This document shows, piece after piece, positions 8,446 to 17,689 of a stretch of 64,000 nucleotides of DNA. Position numbers and translations under genes: made by a program. Below the pieces are notes generated by a model. It ran no database searches, had not been told where the DNA came from, and saw only the letters and a program-made list of their open reading frames with translations. Every line of letters begins with the position of its first letter. The stretch's first letter is position 1. Source of the stretch: CAYVQE01 sp964454005 (lineage in GTDB: Bacteria > Myxococcota > B64-G9); contig CAYVQE010000001.1 of NCBI GenBank assembly GCA_964454005.1, positions 62,001-126,000 on the forward strand, written 5' to 3'.

Positions 8446-9431
8446 TCCGGCGTGGCTGGCAGCGGACCACCAGAGCGGTCGGCCGTGCCGCCGGCCGCGT
8501 CTATCGGTTGCCAGGCCTGCACGGGGTGCTGGGCTCGTTCGGCCGCGGCCTGCGCGCATTCATCGCTGACGATTGCGCGGTGATGGCGGCGGCCATCTCC
8601 TTTTTCGCGCTGCTGAGCCTGATCCCCTTCGTGCTGCTGCTGCTGTCGATCGCCGGTTACCTGTTGGAGCACCTGGGCGGCCAGGCCGACCGCTACGCGC
8701 TGTTCGCCCATCTGGCCGACTACATCCGGGCCGTGTTCCCGTTCAGCGCCGAGGAGCTGATCGAGCGGCTGCGGGCGGTGGTGATCAACCGCCGCGCCTT
8801 CGGCCTGACCGGACTGGTGTTCATGGTGGTCGCCGCCGGCCTGGTCTTCCGTTCGCTGGAGGTGGCCTTCTCGCGGGTGCTGGGCGCCCGTCGGCGGCGC
8901 TCGTTGCTGGCCCACCAGCTGCTGTTCGGGGTGTTCGGGCTGGCCATCGGCCTGCTGTTTATGGGCATCCACTCGGTGACCGTGGTCGGCCACGGGGTGG
9001 CGCCGAACGATTTCGAGCGCTTCCTGGTCGAGCACGCCGGGATGCGATTCGTCTTCAGCTTGCTGATGGCCGCCCTGGTCTTCTTCGTGTTGCTCAAGGC
9101 CTTCTCGCGCGAGCGGGTGCGTTCGCGGGCCTCGCTGGCCGGTGGCGTGTTGTTCGCCCTGCTGTGGACGCTGGCCGGCAAGGTCTTCGGCGCCTACCTC
9201 GGCGGGCTGGCGCGCTTCAGTCTGCTGTACGGCTCGCTGGCGGCGCCGGCCGTGCTCATGGTCTGGATCTTCTACACCGCCTGCATTCTGCTGCTGTGCA
9301 CCGAGTTCGCCCAGCAGCTGCAGCAGCGCTACTGGCCGCTGCCGCTGCCGGCTGACGAGGCCGCAGCTCCAGCCGACGCCGAGCCGGCGCAAGACGTCAG
9401 TCGAGCCAGCGCAGACCGAGGCGAGCCGTGA
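8442..9431 (+). CDS. YihY/BrkB (UPF0761) family inner membrane protein
   Basis: An integral membrane protein of about 329 aa with six predicted transmembrane segments, starting with AAISFFALLSLIPFVLLLLSIAGYL near residue 50. The central hydrophobic segments and the late (LLYGSLAAPAVLMVWIFY) segment fit the YihY/BrkB family; its molecular function is unsettled. I place the start at the TTG at 8442, which overlaps the der stop as TTGA and matches the family N-terminus; upstream codons in this frame only shadow der. The acidic, Ala/Pro-rich tail overlaps the converging barrel gene by 35 bases. Confidence 0.82.
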   Translation: MIRRGWQRTTRAVGRAAGRVYRLPGLHGVLGSFGRGLRAFIADDCAVMAAAISFFALLSLIPFVLLLLSIAGYLLEHLGGQADRYALFAHLADYIRAVFPFSAEELIERLRAVVINRRAFGLTGLVFMVVAAGLVFRSLEVAFSRVLGARRRRSLLAHQLLFGVFGLAIGLLFMGIHSVTVVGHGVAPNDFERFLVEHAGMRFVFSLLMAALVFFVLLKAFSRERVRSRASLAGGVLFALLWTLAGKVFGAYLGGLARFSLLYGSLAAPAVLMVWIFYTACILLLCTEFAQQLQQRYWPLPLPADEAAAPADAEPAQDVSRASADRGEP

Positions 9432-9945
9432 CGGCCAGGTAGCCGGGCAGGCCCTGGATGTTGCTGAGCTGGCCGTGGTACTCCAACGCAAAGCCGGCAC
9501 TGGCGCTCTCGGACCAGATGTAATCCAGCCCCACCCCGATGGCCAGGCCGAGCCCGTGCTCGACCGCCTGGCCCGACTGGGCCAGGCGCAAGTAGCCCAG
9601 CCGGGCCTCGGCGAAGGGAACCCAGGCCAGGCCGACGCCGAACAGGATCACGTCCAGGTTGACGTGGATGCCCACCCCGGCGTTGGCCAGGCTGTAGTTC
9701 AACGGGCCGCCCAGGAAGTGCTGGTTGTAGCCGCCGCCCAGGCTCAACGAGACGAAATCGTCCAGGCCCACCTCGAGGTAGGCCTGACCGCCGAGGCCCT
9801 GGGCCCGGTCGGGATCGAACTCGGTGCCGAACACCGGGCCCAGGCCCAGCTTGACCTCCCAGGCCTCGGCTGTGGCCCGGGGGCAGACGGTCGCCACCAA
9901 CCCGATCAGCACCACCATCGCCGTCCATCGCCATCGGCCCACCAT
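9397..9945 (-). CDS. small outer-membrane beta-barrel-like protein
   Basis: A 182-residue exported protein. The N-terminus has a basic-hydrophobic signal peptide (MVGRWRW, then MVVLIGLVATV) with a likely cleavage near ATAEA. The rest is alternating hydrophobic/polar strands rich in Gly, Tyr and Leu, with aromatic residues and a C-terminal strand ending RLGLRWLD, as in small OmpW/OmpA-type or porin-like barrels. I chose the ATG at 9945 because the longer open frame upstream only shadows the YfgM-like gene. It converges on and overlaps the YihY-family gene by 35 bases. Function is unknown. Confidence 0.65.
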   Translation of the reverse strand: MVGRWRWTAMVVLIGLVATVCPRATAEAWEVKLGLGPVFGTEFDPDRAQGLGGQAYLEVGLDDFVSLSLGGGYNQHFLGGPLNYSLANAGVGIHVNLDVILFGVGLAWVPFAEARLGYLRLAQSGQAVEHGLGLAIGVGLDYIWSESASAGFALEYHGQLSNIQGLPGYLAVTARLGLRWLD

Positions 9946-10104
9946 GGGGGCATCATAGAGCAGGTCCTGGCCGGCGTCCAACCAATTGGAATCCAAGGGG
10001 CTCCAGGCTTGTTTTGGTTGACAGCCGAGCGAGCGGTGTTCTAACTTGTCGCCTCGATTCGACTGCCTCACGCCCCACCGGCGAAGGCTTTCTGGAGGAT
10101 ACCC

Positions 10105-10911
10105 GTGGCCGAAAAGATCTCGCGAAAAAAGCTGCGTGAACCCGATGAGTTCGTCACCTTCACGCAGCGGGCCCTCGGTTGGCTCTACGACAACCGCACC
10201 ATGCTGATTACGGCGGGGCTGATCGTCATCGCCGTCGTGTTGGGCTCCTTCGGCTGGCGCTGGTATGTGGAGGAGGCCACCCTGGAGGCCTCGGCTTCCT
10301 TTGTCGAGGCCCGTGACATCCTGGACGCGCCGGTGGCCGGCAGTTCGGATCCGGGCCTGGCCGGCACCAGCCAGGCCGATGGCAGCTACCCCAGCGAGCA
10401 GGACAAGCTGCGCGCCGCACTGGCTGCGCTGGAGCAAGTGCAGCAGAACTACGGCACCTCGCAGACCGCCTCGCTGGCCGCCTACTTCATCGGCGAAAGC
10501 CACTGGCGGCTGGGTGAGTACGATCAGGCGATCGCCGCCTTCGAGCGCTACCTGGAGGCCGAGGGGGCCGGCGGCGAGCTGGCCGCCTTCGCGGTCGAGG
10601 GCATCGCGGCCAGCCTGGAGAGCAAGGGCGAGTTCGCCCGGGCCAAGAAGCACTACCAGCGGCTGACCGAGCCGCCGTTCGAGGACCAGCGGGCCCGGGC
10701 GCTGTACCACCTGGCGCGGATGGAGCAGGCGCTGGGCGACGGGCAGGCGGCGGCCCGCAAGTTCCGCGAGTTGCTGGACGAGTTTCCCCAAACCCCTTAT
10801 CGGCGCGAGGCCGAGACCCGCCTCAGCCTGCTGCCGCCGGTGGAGGCGCCGGCCGCGCCCGCCGAGTCCACCGAGCCCGCCGAGGACGAATCCGCGGTCG
10901 GGGAAGGATAG
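10105..10911 (+). CDS. YfgM-like single-pass membrane protein with TPR repeats
   Basis: A 268-residue protein with a cytoplasmic N-terminus, one transmembrane segment (LITAGLIVIAVVLGSFGW, about residues 34-51) and a periplasmic tetratricopeptide-like part with AAYFIGESHWRLGEYDQAI and related helices. In proteobacteria YfgM is a SecYEG-associated periplasmic chaperone encoded beside bamB and der. The same company is kept here, with BamB only nine bases downstream and Der 1.7 kb upstream. The C-terminus is Pro/Glu/Ala-rich. The Ybgf/CpoB-like alternative is less likely because of the clear N-terminal anchor. Confidence 0.75.
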   Translation: MAEKISRKKLREPDEFVTFTQRALGWLYDNRTMLITAGLIVIAVVLGSFGWRWYVEEATLEASASFVEARDILDAPVAGSSDPGLAGTSQADGSYPSEQDKLRAALAALEQVQQNYGTSQTASLAAYFIGESHWRLGEYDQAIAAFERYLEAEGAGGELAAFAVEGIAASLESKGEFARAKKHYQRLTEPPFEDQRARALYHLARMEQALGDGQAAARKFRELLDEFPQTPYRREAETRLSLLPPVEAPAAPAESTEPAEDESAVGEG

Positions 10912-10919
10912 GGCTCTTT

Positions 10920-12164
10920 ATGCGCGGCTCGTCCGCAGCTGAACCATCCGATCACCGGGCCGGCCGGCTTCGGTCGCGGCGCGCTGGCGCGTTGCTGGCC
11001 GCCATCAGTCTGATGTCGGGCATCGCCGGCTGCGCCAGCATGCAGGCCGAGGGCATCCTGGTGCCGCCCGAGCGCAACGAGATCCCGGAGTACCCGGCAC
11101 GCAAGATTCAGCACCAGGTGCTGAGCGTCCGCTGGCGGGTGCCGATGATGGAGCCCGACCGCAGCCCGGTCGAACAGCACCACCACGGCCAACCGGCGAT
11201 CGCTCCCGGTGGCCGGCGAGTATACGCCGGGGCCCACGATGGCAGCTTCTACTGCCTGGATGCAGCCAGCGGCCGCATCGTCTGGCGCAAGCTGGTCGAC
11301 GGTCCGTTCGACTCGGCGCCGCTGGTGGCCGGGGGCGTGGTGTACGCCGGTTCGGGCGGCGGGGGTCTTTATGCCTGGCGGGCCACCGACGGCGAGCTGC
11401 TGTGGTCCCACCGAGAGCAGGCCGGCATCTATACCAGACCGGTGCTGGCGCAGGATGTCTTGCTGGTGGCCACCGACGCCAACAGCCTGGTCGCCCTGGA
11501 TGCGCTCAGCGGCGAGCGCCGTTGGAGCTACAGCCGGGATGTACCCAGCGGGCGTTTTCAGGTCAAGGGCGTGGCCCAGCCGCTGGTGGTCGATGGCGTC
11601 GTGTTCATGGGTTTTTCCGATGGCAGCCTGGCCAAGCTGTCGCTGGCCGACGGCTCGGTGCTGGCGGTGCGCAAGCTGGCCCGGCGCGAGGCCCGCTTCA
11701 CCGATGTCGACGGAGACCCGCATCTGGTGTCGGAGGATCTGCTGCTGGTGGGGACCTTTTCCGACGGTGTGCTGGGGCTCGATCCCGCCGATCTGAGCCA
11801 GCGCTGGCAGCATGAGGCCGACGGAGCATCGGGTTTTGTCCGCAGCGGCGATTGGGTCTACTACAGCACCGCCGACTCCAAGGTCGAGGCGCTGCGGCTC
11901 GATCGGATCGGCGCGACCGATTCGGTGCTGGCCTGGCGCTTCGATGCCAAGCAGGGCGCTCTGAGCCGGCCGGTGCAGGCGGGGCCCTGGCTGCTGGTAT
12001 CCTCCAGCGAGCACTCCTTGCTGGTGCTCGACCGCTCGGACGGCAATCTGCTGCAGGTCTTCAATCCGGGCAAGGGCTCGGCTGCACCACCGGCGGTAGG
12101 CAGCGGGCGGATCTACTGGGTATCCAACGGTCAGATCCTGTACTGCATGGACCTGGCGCGCTGA
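10920..12164 (+). CDS. bamB: outer-membrane assembly lipoprotein BamB (PQQ-like beta-propeller)
   Basis: Component of the BAM complex that helps fold outer-membrane beta barrels. The N-terminus is a lipoprotein signal ending in a lipobox (GIAGCAS, Cys near residue 39). About 360 residues of repeating propeller blades follow, with repeated G-x-V-Y-A-G and A-x-D-A-x-(S/T)-G elements (for example GGVVYAGSGGGGLYAW, VALDALSGERRW). The length of 414 aa is normal. It starts nine bases after the YfgM-like gene and is followed 16 bases later by the Nudix gene, so the three are probably one operon. Confidence 0.88.
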   Translation: MRGSSAAEPSDHRAGRLRSRRAGALLAAISLMSGIAGCASMQAEGILVPPERNEIPEYPARKIQHQVLSVRWRVPMMEPDRSPVEQHHHGQPAIAPGGRRVYAGAHDGSFYCLDAASGRIVWRKLVDGPFDSAPLVAGGVVYAGSGGGGLYAWRATDGELLWSHREQAGIYTRPVLAQDVLLVATDANSLVALDALSGERRWSYSRDVPSGRFQVKGVAQPLVVDGVVFMGFSDGSLAKLSLADGSVLAVRKLARREARFTDVDGDPHLVSEDLLLVGTFSDGVLGLDPADLSQRWQHEADGASGFVRSGDWVYYSTADSKVEALRLDRIGATDSVLAWRFDAKQGALSRPVQAGPWLLVSSSEHSLLVLDRSDGNLLQVFNPGKGSAAPPAVGSGRIYWVSNGQILYCMDLAR

Positions 12165-12180
12165 ACGGACGGACGAGACG

Positions 12181-12621
12181 GTGGCGGACGAGGGCCAGCA
12201 GGGCGGTGCGCGGGGGGACAAGCCAATAGTCAGGGTGGTGGCCGGTCTGATTCTGGATGAGTACGACCGGGTGCTGATCACCCAGCGCCGGCCGCAGGCG
12301 TTCATGCCCCTGAAGTGGGAGTTCCCTGGCGGCAAGGTCGAACCCGGCGAGTCGGATGCCGCTGCGCTGGCCCGCGAGCTGGCCGAAGAGCTCGACATCC
12401 AGGTCGCGGTCGGCGAGCACTACATGGGCTTGCTGCATGCCTATCCGGACTTCAGCATCGATTTCCACGTCTACCGCTGCGCGTTCCGCAGCGGCACCAT
12501 CGTCAAGAAGGCGGTCCACGACTTTCGCTGGGTCGAGTTGGCCGAACTCGATGGCTTCGAGTTTCCACCGGCCGACGAACCCACCATCGGTCGCTTGTTG
12601 GACAGCGGGCGAGAGGGCTGA
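12181..12621 (+). CDS. Nudix hydrolase, MutT/8-oxo-dGTP diphosphatase-like
   Basis: A 146-residue Nudix hydrolase. The Nudix box (G-x5-E-x7-R-E-x2-E-E-x-G pattern) reads GGKVEPGES...RELAEELDI near residues 43-66, with Asp in place of the final Gly. The opening VVAGLILDEYDRVLITQRRP is typical of MutT/CTP-pyrophosphohydrolase proteins that clean oxidised or unusual nucleotides. It starts at a GTG just after bamB and is likely cotranscribed with it. Substrate preference (8-oxo-dGTP, CTP or another) cannot be set from sequence. Confidence 0.82.
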   Translation: MADEGQQGGARGDKPIVRVVAGLILDEYDRVLITQRRPQAFMPLKWEFPGGKVEPGESDAAALARELAEELDIQVAVGEHYMGLLHAYPDFSIDFHVYRCAFRSGTIVKKAVHDFRWVELAELDGFEFPPADEPTIGRLLDSGREG

Positions 12622-12819
12622 GCCGACGGCGGCGCGATGCGCCCAGCTGAGGATCGCCGGATGCCATCCGCGCTAAGTTGACATAATATATCTTATCGGA
12701 CGTTCTACTTCGAGCCGCTCTGCAACGCCCCGGATTCGCGCCGGATTCGTTCCTAGCCGCAGCCAAGGGCTCCTGGTCCCTCTGGACGACCGTGCTGGAC
12801 GCGGCTAGTATGAGGAAGC

Positions 12820-14850
12820 GTGAAAAGTTATGCCACGAAGACGATCGCCGTCGCCCTGGCGCTGGTCGGTCCGGGCTCGCTGGCCGAGGCCGCGGCCGAT
12901 CCGGTCCGGGTGCTGCCGCCGACCGCGGCGCCGGCGCTGCAGCGCGCCTTCGAGCGGACCGAGCCGCGGCTGGTCATCGAGGACGCCTTCATCGACGTCG
13001 ATCGGGTCGACGCCCGGGTCTGTCCCCAGGACGATGATCGAGGCGCCTGCTTCGCCATCCACCTCGGCGACCCGTTGCGCGGCTGCGACCAGCGGCCGGT
13101 CGGTCCCTGGTGTCTGAGCTATCCGGAGGGCCCGCCGGACGACCCGGCACTGGTCGATGCACTGGAGACCGCCCTGGCCCGGGACGAGGACGGCGATTTC
13201 TGGAAGGTGGTCTCGGCCCGTTCCGACCCGGAAAGAATCGATCCCGCCAGCTCGCAGCGGCCCAGCCCTTGGCTCAGCGGTTGGTTGGGCTCACCCGGCG
13301 GAATGGCCACGGTCGGCTGGCAACTCGGCCTGCTGGTGCTCGTCGGCCTGCTGCTGGCGACCGGGCTGCGGCGAAGAATCTGGCGCCATCCCGATGCGTT
13401 GCGGCTTCTGGCCGAGCTCGCCGGTCTGGTGGCGCTGGCCTTTGTGGTCCGCTGGCTGCTGCTGCCGATCGGGCCCGGCAACCTCGAATCGCATCTGCCC
13501 GATCCGGCACATCCGCCAACTCACTTCGAGCACTTCGGCCCCGGGCCAGGCGCCTGGGCGCTGGGCTGGTTCTGGCTGCTGGGCGCCGACGATCGGGTGG
13601 TCTTCTTCGCCGGGGCCCTGGCTGGTTCGTTGACGGTGATCCCGGTCTACTGCCTGGCCCGCCTGACCAGCCCGTATCGTCTGGCCGGCCCCCTGGCCGG
13701 CCTGCTGCTGGCCCTGTGGCCGATCCACGCCCGGCTGTCGGCGACCGACGATCAATGGGTGCTGATCGCCCTGTTGCTGGCCAGCGCGGTGGCCCTGGCG
13801 GTGGCCGCCGACCGCGCGGCCGCCGGCAGCCTGCTGGTCGGCGCCTGGTTGGCGGCCGCCCTGGCCGCCACCACCCGGCCCGAGCCGGCCCTGGCCCTGG
13901 CGCCGTTGGGCCTGCTGGTGCTGCTGCGGCCCACCAGCCGCCGGCTGCAGCTACGGCCGCTGCTGCTGGCAGGCTCGGCGCTGGTGCTGGCTCTGGCCGG
14001 TCTGGTGCTTTACTATACGATTTCCAAGGCCTTGCGCGATGGGTTCGACCCGAGCGGCGGGCTGCGGCCCGAGCACCTGTTCCGGCTGCTGGGCCTGGAT
14101 GGCGGCTCGGTGCTGGGCCCGCCGCGCAGCCCCTGGCTGCTGACGGTCTGCTTCGCGGTCGGCGCGGCGGCCGCTCTGGTGGCCCGGCGCGGCCGGCCCG
14201 CCCTGTGGCTGGCCGCCGGCTGGCTGCCCGCCCTGCCGACCGCCGTCATCGCCCAGGACGACTTCATCACCGCCCGCTATCAGCTAGCCCTGGTGCCCAT
14301 GGCCGCAGCCACCATGGCGCTGGGTCTGGTCTGGTTGGGCGGTCGGCTGGCCCGACGCTGGCCCCGGCTGACCCGGCCGGCTCTGCCCGCGCTGGCCGCG
14401 GTGCCGCTGTTGGCCGCTGCCTGGGGCTGCCTGCAGCCGCCGCCGGAGCCGACCTTCCGCCGCGAGTACCGATTTTTCCGCAATCATATCGAGGAAATAC
14501 CCGAGAACTGTCGCCTGCTGCTGGTGCGCTGGAACGTGGACCTGGGCCTGGGGCCCCCCACCCACCTGACCCGCTTGCTGGCCACCGGCCACGGTTGGAT
14601 CGCGGTCAGCGATGCGCTGGACCCGAGCGCCGCGTGCCTGGTCTACTGGCAGCCGGCCTCTTGCCGGGCCTCGGCTCCGGATCCGGTCAACACCGCGGCC
14701 GGCCTGCTGCCCGACTGCCAGCTGGTCGAGTCGCGCTTTCGGCTGGAGCCCCTGGCGACGACCGAGCTGCCGGCAATAACTGGATTCTGTGAGACGTATC
14801 GCGTGGATCCGGTGCCGGTCGGTTTCTACCGGCTGCGCTTCGGTTTTTGA
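12820..14850 (+). CDS. GT39-like multi-pass membrane glycosyltransferase with exported N-terminal domain
   Basis: A 676-residue protein. A signal-peptide-like N-terminus (KTIAVALALVGPGSLAEA) is followed by about 140 residues with paired cysteines that should sit outside the inner membrane. From about residue 165 there are roughly ten hydrophobic spans (GWQLGLLVLVGLLLATGL, LAGPLAGLLLALWP and others), then a soluble C-terminal part of about 130 residues. The topology resembles GT39/GT83 lipid-linked sugar transferases (ArnT/PMT type), which move a sugar from a polyprenyl carrier. The start is a GTG at 12820. It converges with the radical SAM gene at 14860 with a nine-base gap. A similar layout recurs at 51828-54134, so the two frame the island. 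Assignment is from topology, not a decisive motif. Confidence 0.6.
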   Translation: MKSYATKTIAVALALVGPGSLAEAAADPVRVLPPTAAPALQRAFERTEPRLVIEDAFIDVDRVDARVCPQDDDRGACFAIHLGDPLRGCDQRPVGPWCLSYPEGPPDDPALVDALETALARDEDGDFWKVVSARSDPERIDPASSQRPSPWLSGWLGSPGGMATVGWQLGLLVLVGLLLATGLRRRIWRHPDALRLLAELAGLVALAFVVRWLLLPIGPGNLESHLPDPAHPPTHFEHFGPGPGAWALGWFWLLGADDRVVFFAGALAGSLTVIPVYCLARLTSPYRLAGPLAGLLLALWPIHARLSATDDQWVLIALLLASAVALAVAADRAAAGSLLVGAWLAAALAATTRPEPALALAPLGLLVLLRPTSRRLQLRPLLLAGSALVLALAGLVLYYTISKALRDGFDPSGGLRPEHLFRLLGLDGGSVLGPPRSPWLLTVCFAVGAAAALVARRGRPALWLAAGWLPALPTAVIAQDDFITARYQLALVPMAAATMALGLVWLGGRLARRWPRLTRPALPALAAVPLLAAAWGCLQPPPEPTFRREYRFFRNHIEEIPENCRLLLVRWNVDLGLGPPTHLTRLLATGHGWIAVSDALDPSAACLVYWQPASCRASAPDPVNTAAGLLPDCQLVESRFRLEPLATTELPAITGFCETYRVDPVPVGFYRLRFGF

Positions 14851-14859
14851 TTTGTCCGT

Positions 14860-15786
14860 TCAGGCCAGGATGCGGTCGATCACTTCCTGGGGATCCAGGA
14901 ACACTGCGTATAGCTCGGCCGGGTCATAAGCCCCACCTGCATCGTACAGGCCGGCGCAGATGCCTTCGAACCGGCAGTCCGAACACACGGGCGCCTTGTC
15001 GTGGAAAAAGTCGCACTGGCGGATCTCGCCCTTGTCGTCCAGGAAGTGGACCGTGCGCTCCTCGTTCTTGACGATCTTGCGCGTCTCGGTGGAGGCCTGG
15101 GCGAACTCGGCCATGTAGCACAGCGGCAGGCGTTCGATTCTGTAGGTTCTACCGGAGGCCTCGAGAAGATCCACGGCGCGATGCAGGGACAGTTCGAGGT
15201 CCGCCAGGCGCGCGATGGTCTCGGGATGATCGCAGACCCGATTGAGGGTCGGATCGATGTTGTTCCAGACGAAATGCCGCACGAATTCATAACGTTCGGT
15301 GATGGTCCGGACGGTTTCATCCAGATGGTCTGCGTTCTGGGCACACATGACGGTGTTGACGTCGCAGTTGATTCCAAGGCGCCCTGTTCTCTCAAGCGTT
15401 TTCTCGATATTCGACCAAGAGCCTTGATTTTGAGTCAGATAATCCTGAACTTCTGGTCGGCTCGAGTGAATCGACAGGTGCAAATGGTCCAGCCCGGCCT
15501 CCATGAGCGCAGCGAGCACGTTCGGTTCGGCCAGGCGCTGTCCGTTGGAAATGACCCTCACTTGGATGTTTGCATTCCGGGCCAGCTCCACGATGGAGGT
15601 CAGGTCTGGATGCAGGCTCGGCTCGCCGCCGGTGAGGATCACCCCGTCGTAGCCGGCCTGAACGAGCTTGTCGATTTGTCCCTTTGCTTCAGATAGTTCG
15701 AGATTCGCCTGGATTTCCGGGTTGGAGCAGAACAAGCAATGCTGGTTGCACAGGCGTGTAACCTGGATGTAACCGAGGTTTGCCAT
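14860..15786 (-). CDS. radical SAM enzyme with C-terminal four-Cys signature
   Basis: A 308-residue radical SAM protein. The SAM-cluster motif CNQHCLFC is at residues 13-20 and GGEPSLHP, the SAM-binding GGE segment, follows. Near the C-terminus there is LPLCYM and then C-x2-C-x5-C-x-G (CSDCRFEGICAG), the auxiliary-cluster signature shared by eight radical SAM proteins of this island. GC content is somewhat lower than its neighbours, hinting at a separate history. It is the last gene of the minus-strand operon, 34 bases after the next radical SAM gene, with the Fe protein and component-1-like genes upstream. The substrate is unknown. Confidence 0.85.
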   Translation of the reverse strand: MANLGYIQVTRLCNQHCLFCSNPEIQANLELSEAKGQIDKLVQAGYDGVILTGGEPSLHPDLTSIVELARNANIQVRVISNGQRLAEPNVLAALMEAGLDHLHLSIHSSRPEVQDYLTQNQGSWSNIEKTLERTGRLGINCDVNTVMCAQNADHLDETVRTITERYEFVRHFVWNNIDPTLNRVCDHPETIARLADLELSLHRAVDLLEASGRTYRIERLPLCYMAEFAQASTETRKIVKNEERTVHFLDDKGEIRQCDFFHDKAPVCSDCRFEGICAGLYDAGGAYDPAELYAVFLDPQEVIDRILA

Positions 15787-15820
15787 GGGGTCCTCAAGTT
15801 GCCATATCGACTTATGGTAA

Positions 15821-16753
15821 CTAAACGAAAGGGACGAACTCGTCCCAGCCGTATCGATCGGTGTACTCTCGCCACGGGCCTTCGCATTCCGGCGCCTTGG
15901 CGCAGGCTCGGCAGGGCTGCCCTTTGGCCTTGCCTTCCACTAAGCGGTAGTCGCGGTAGTTCTCGATCACCCCCTCGGCATCGAAGATGCGGGTGGTGGG
16001 CATGATCCTCTCGCCCACCAGGTGCTCCAGGCCCCGCATGAAGCAAAGCGGAACCGCCTCGGTCATGACCGGCCTGCCGGCTGCCTGGCCCACCTCGATC
16101 GCAAGGTGCAGCGGCGTCTCCAGCAGGGCGAAACGGGGCACGATGGAAGCGAAGTTCTCGTCCGGTCCGGCCGAGCCGACCGGGTGGACGAAGGCCAGTT
16201 GGAACTGATCCACCCCGCTGTCCACCAGCAGGCCCGCCAGTTCGGGCAGGTGACGGTAATTCGATCTGGTTATCACGCTGTTGGTGATCACCCTCTGACC
16301 CAGGGCTTTCAGGTTGTGGATGCCCTTCAAGGTCTGCTCGAACGAGCCGTCGACCGACGTGAGATGGTCGTGGCAGTCGGCCCGGTGGCCGTGCAGGGCG
16401 GGTGAAAACTCGTTGGCGCCCGCTGCGATGAGCTTCTGGCACAGATCCCGGTAGGCGAACATCCGCCCGTTGGACTGGATCTGGATCGAGGTGTAACCCA
16501 GCTCACGGGCGGCCGCCACCAGCGCAACCAAATCGGGGTGCAGGGTGGGCTCTCCGCCGGTAAAGACCACCCCCGAGTAGGCGTCGCGGCCCTGGCGCAA
16601 AAAGCCCACCATCTCCTCCAACGGCCTGCGGCCGAAACGTTCCCGCTTGCGGCCCTGCACGCAGAAGCGGCAGTGATTGTTGCATCCGAATCCGACCTTT
16701 ACGTCGATGCGGGCCGGGACCGGGCGCAGGGAAGGTTGCTGGCAGGTGGCCAA
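15821..16753 (-). CDS. radical SAM enzyme with C-terminal four-Cys signature
   Basis: A 310-residue radical SAM protein. CNNHCRFC is at residues 24-31 and GGEPTLHP near 66-73. The C-terminal part has VPLCFMRG, then CRACAKAPECEG, and ends in a YG/E/P-containing tail (YTDRYGWDEFVPF). PxC plus C-x2-C-x5-C-x-G gives four candidate ligands for an auxiliary iron-sulfur cluster. The gene begins only four bases after the stop of the Fe-protein gene, so the two are surely cotranscribed and this enzyme is a good candidate for a direct partner of the reductase. Confidence 0.88.
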   Translation of the reverse strand: MATCQQPSLRPVPARIDVKVGFGCNNHCRFCVQGRKRERFGRRPLEEMVGFLRQGRDAYSGVVFTGGEPTLHPDLVALVAAARELGYTSIQIQSNGRMFAYRDLCQKLIAAGANEFSPALHGHRADCHDHLTSVDGSFEQTLKGIHNLKALGQRVITNSVITRSNYRHLPELAGLLVDSGVDQFQLAFVHPVGSAGPDENFASIVPRFALLETPLHLAIEVGQAAGRPVMTEAVPLCFMRGLEHLVGERIMPTTRIFDAEGVIENYRDYRLVEGKAKGQPCRACAKAPECEGPWREYTDRYGWDEFVPFV

Positions 16754-16757
16754 GCCC

Positions 16758-17603
16758 CTACCCCTCTCCCACCCCGGTGTCCTCGCCGAGCATCACCCTG
16801 CGGACGCCCTCCAGATCCATGGGCTGCGGGGGGGGACAGGCGGCCGGATCCAGCCGGACCAACTCGTCGGCCAGGGCGCGGATGGTTCGGGCCGCACGGG
16901 AGCCAGGACTCTGTTCGAGGATGGTGCGGCCCTCGAGTTCGGCTCGCTGTATCCGCGGCGTGCGCGGAATGAAAGCCAGGATGTGGCTGCCCAGGGCGGC
17001 CGCCAGGCGCTCGATGGGCCGCCGATCGGCCTTGTTGTCGCGCAGGTTGACCACCAATCCGGACAGGCTGACGCCGTTTTGGAGGTAGTGCAGCACGGCC
17101 TTGGAAATGTTGTTGGCCGCGTATCCGGCCATCATCTCCTCCGAGACCACGATGACCACCTTGGGGCTGATGCCGGCCCGCAAGGGGGCCGCGAAACCGC
17201 CGCAGACCACGTCGCCCAGGACGTCGAAGACGATGGCGTCGTAGCGCTGGGGGGAGAACACGCCGAGCTGTTCGAGCACCTCGAACATTCGCGAAATGGC
17301 CCTCCCGCCGCAGCCGACCCCGGATTCCGGACCGCCGGACTCGATGCAGTCGATGCCCAGCTTGCCGGGCATGATCAGGTGCTCCGGCTGCAGGGAGCCG
17401 CTGGGCTGGCTGAAGATCTGCTCGATGACCGTCGTGACCGGCCGGCCGTCGAGCAGGGTCAGGGTCGAGTCGTGCTTGGGATCGCAGCCCACGTGCAAGA
17501 CCCGCTCGCCCCGTTTGGCCAGGGCCAGGCTGACACCGGCCGCGATGGTCGATTTGCCGATGCCCCCCTTGCCGTAGAACGCGATCCGCTGCACCCGTGT
17601 CAC
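16758..17603 (-). CDS. NifH/BchL-like Fe protein (ATP-dependent reductase component)
   Basis: A 281-residue homodimeric-type [4Fe-4S] ATPase that would pass electrons to component-1-like partners on ATP hydrolysis. The P-loop GKGGIGKST is at 11-19 and DPKHDST at 41-47. The two cluster cysteines are C98 in GVGCGGRAI and C134 in VLGDVVCGGFAAP, matching C97 and C132 of nitrogenase Fe protein. R101 matches the Arg at the docking face. The start is GTG 17603, or in-frame GTG 17594, which is better spaced from AAGGA. It sits in an operon after two component-1-like pairs. It is the only such gene in the window, so it may serve all three pairs. Being encoded with unusual partners argues against plain NifH, BchL or CfbC. 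Confidence 0.93.
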   Translation of the reverse strand: MTRVQRIAFYGKGGIGKSTIAAGVSLALAKRGERVLHVGCDPKHDSTLTLLDGRPVTTVIEQIFSQPSGSLQPEHLIMPGKLGIDCIESGGPESGVGCGGRAISRMFEVLEQLGVFSPQRYDAIVFDVLGDVVCGGFAAPLRAGISPKVVIVVSEEMMAGYAANNISKAVLHYLQNGVSLSGLVVNLRDNKADRRPIERLAAALGSHILAFIPRTPRIQRAELEGRTILEQSPGSRAARTIRALADELVRLDPAACPPPQPMDLEGVRRVMLGEDTGVGEG

Positions 17604-17689
17604 TCCTTGCTCTGTTCAGGCCCTGCCTGGACCCTCACGAGATACTTAGCACAGCTGGGGGGGCCTGCAAGTGTGTGCTCGCTCGCTGG

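Noticed and set aside
9946..10791. Upstream extension of the outer-membrane barrel frame on the minus strand
   Set aside because: This part lies opposite the YfgM-like gene and has no signal or domain; the barrel's own signal peptide begins at 9945.
12678..12710. Sigma-70 promoter with TTGACA at 12678-12683
   Set aside because: No acceptable -10 box lies 16-18 bases downstream; the AT-rich patch is notable but a promoter cannot be assigned.
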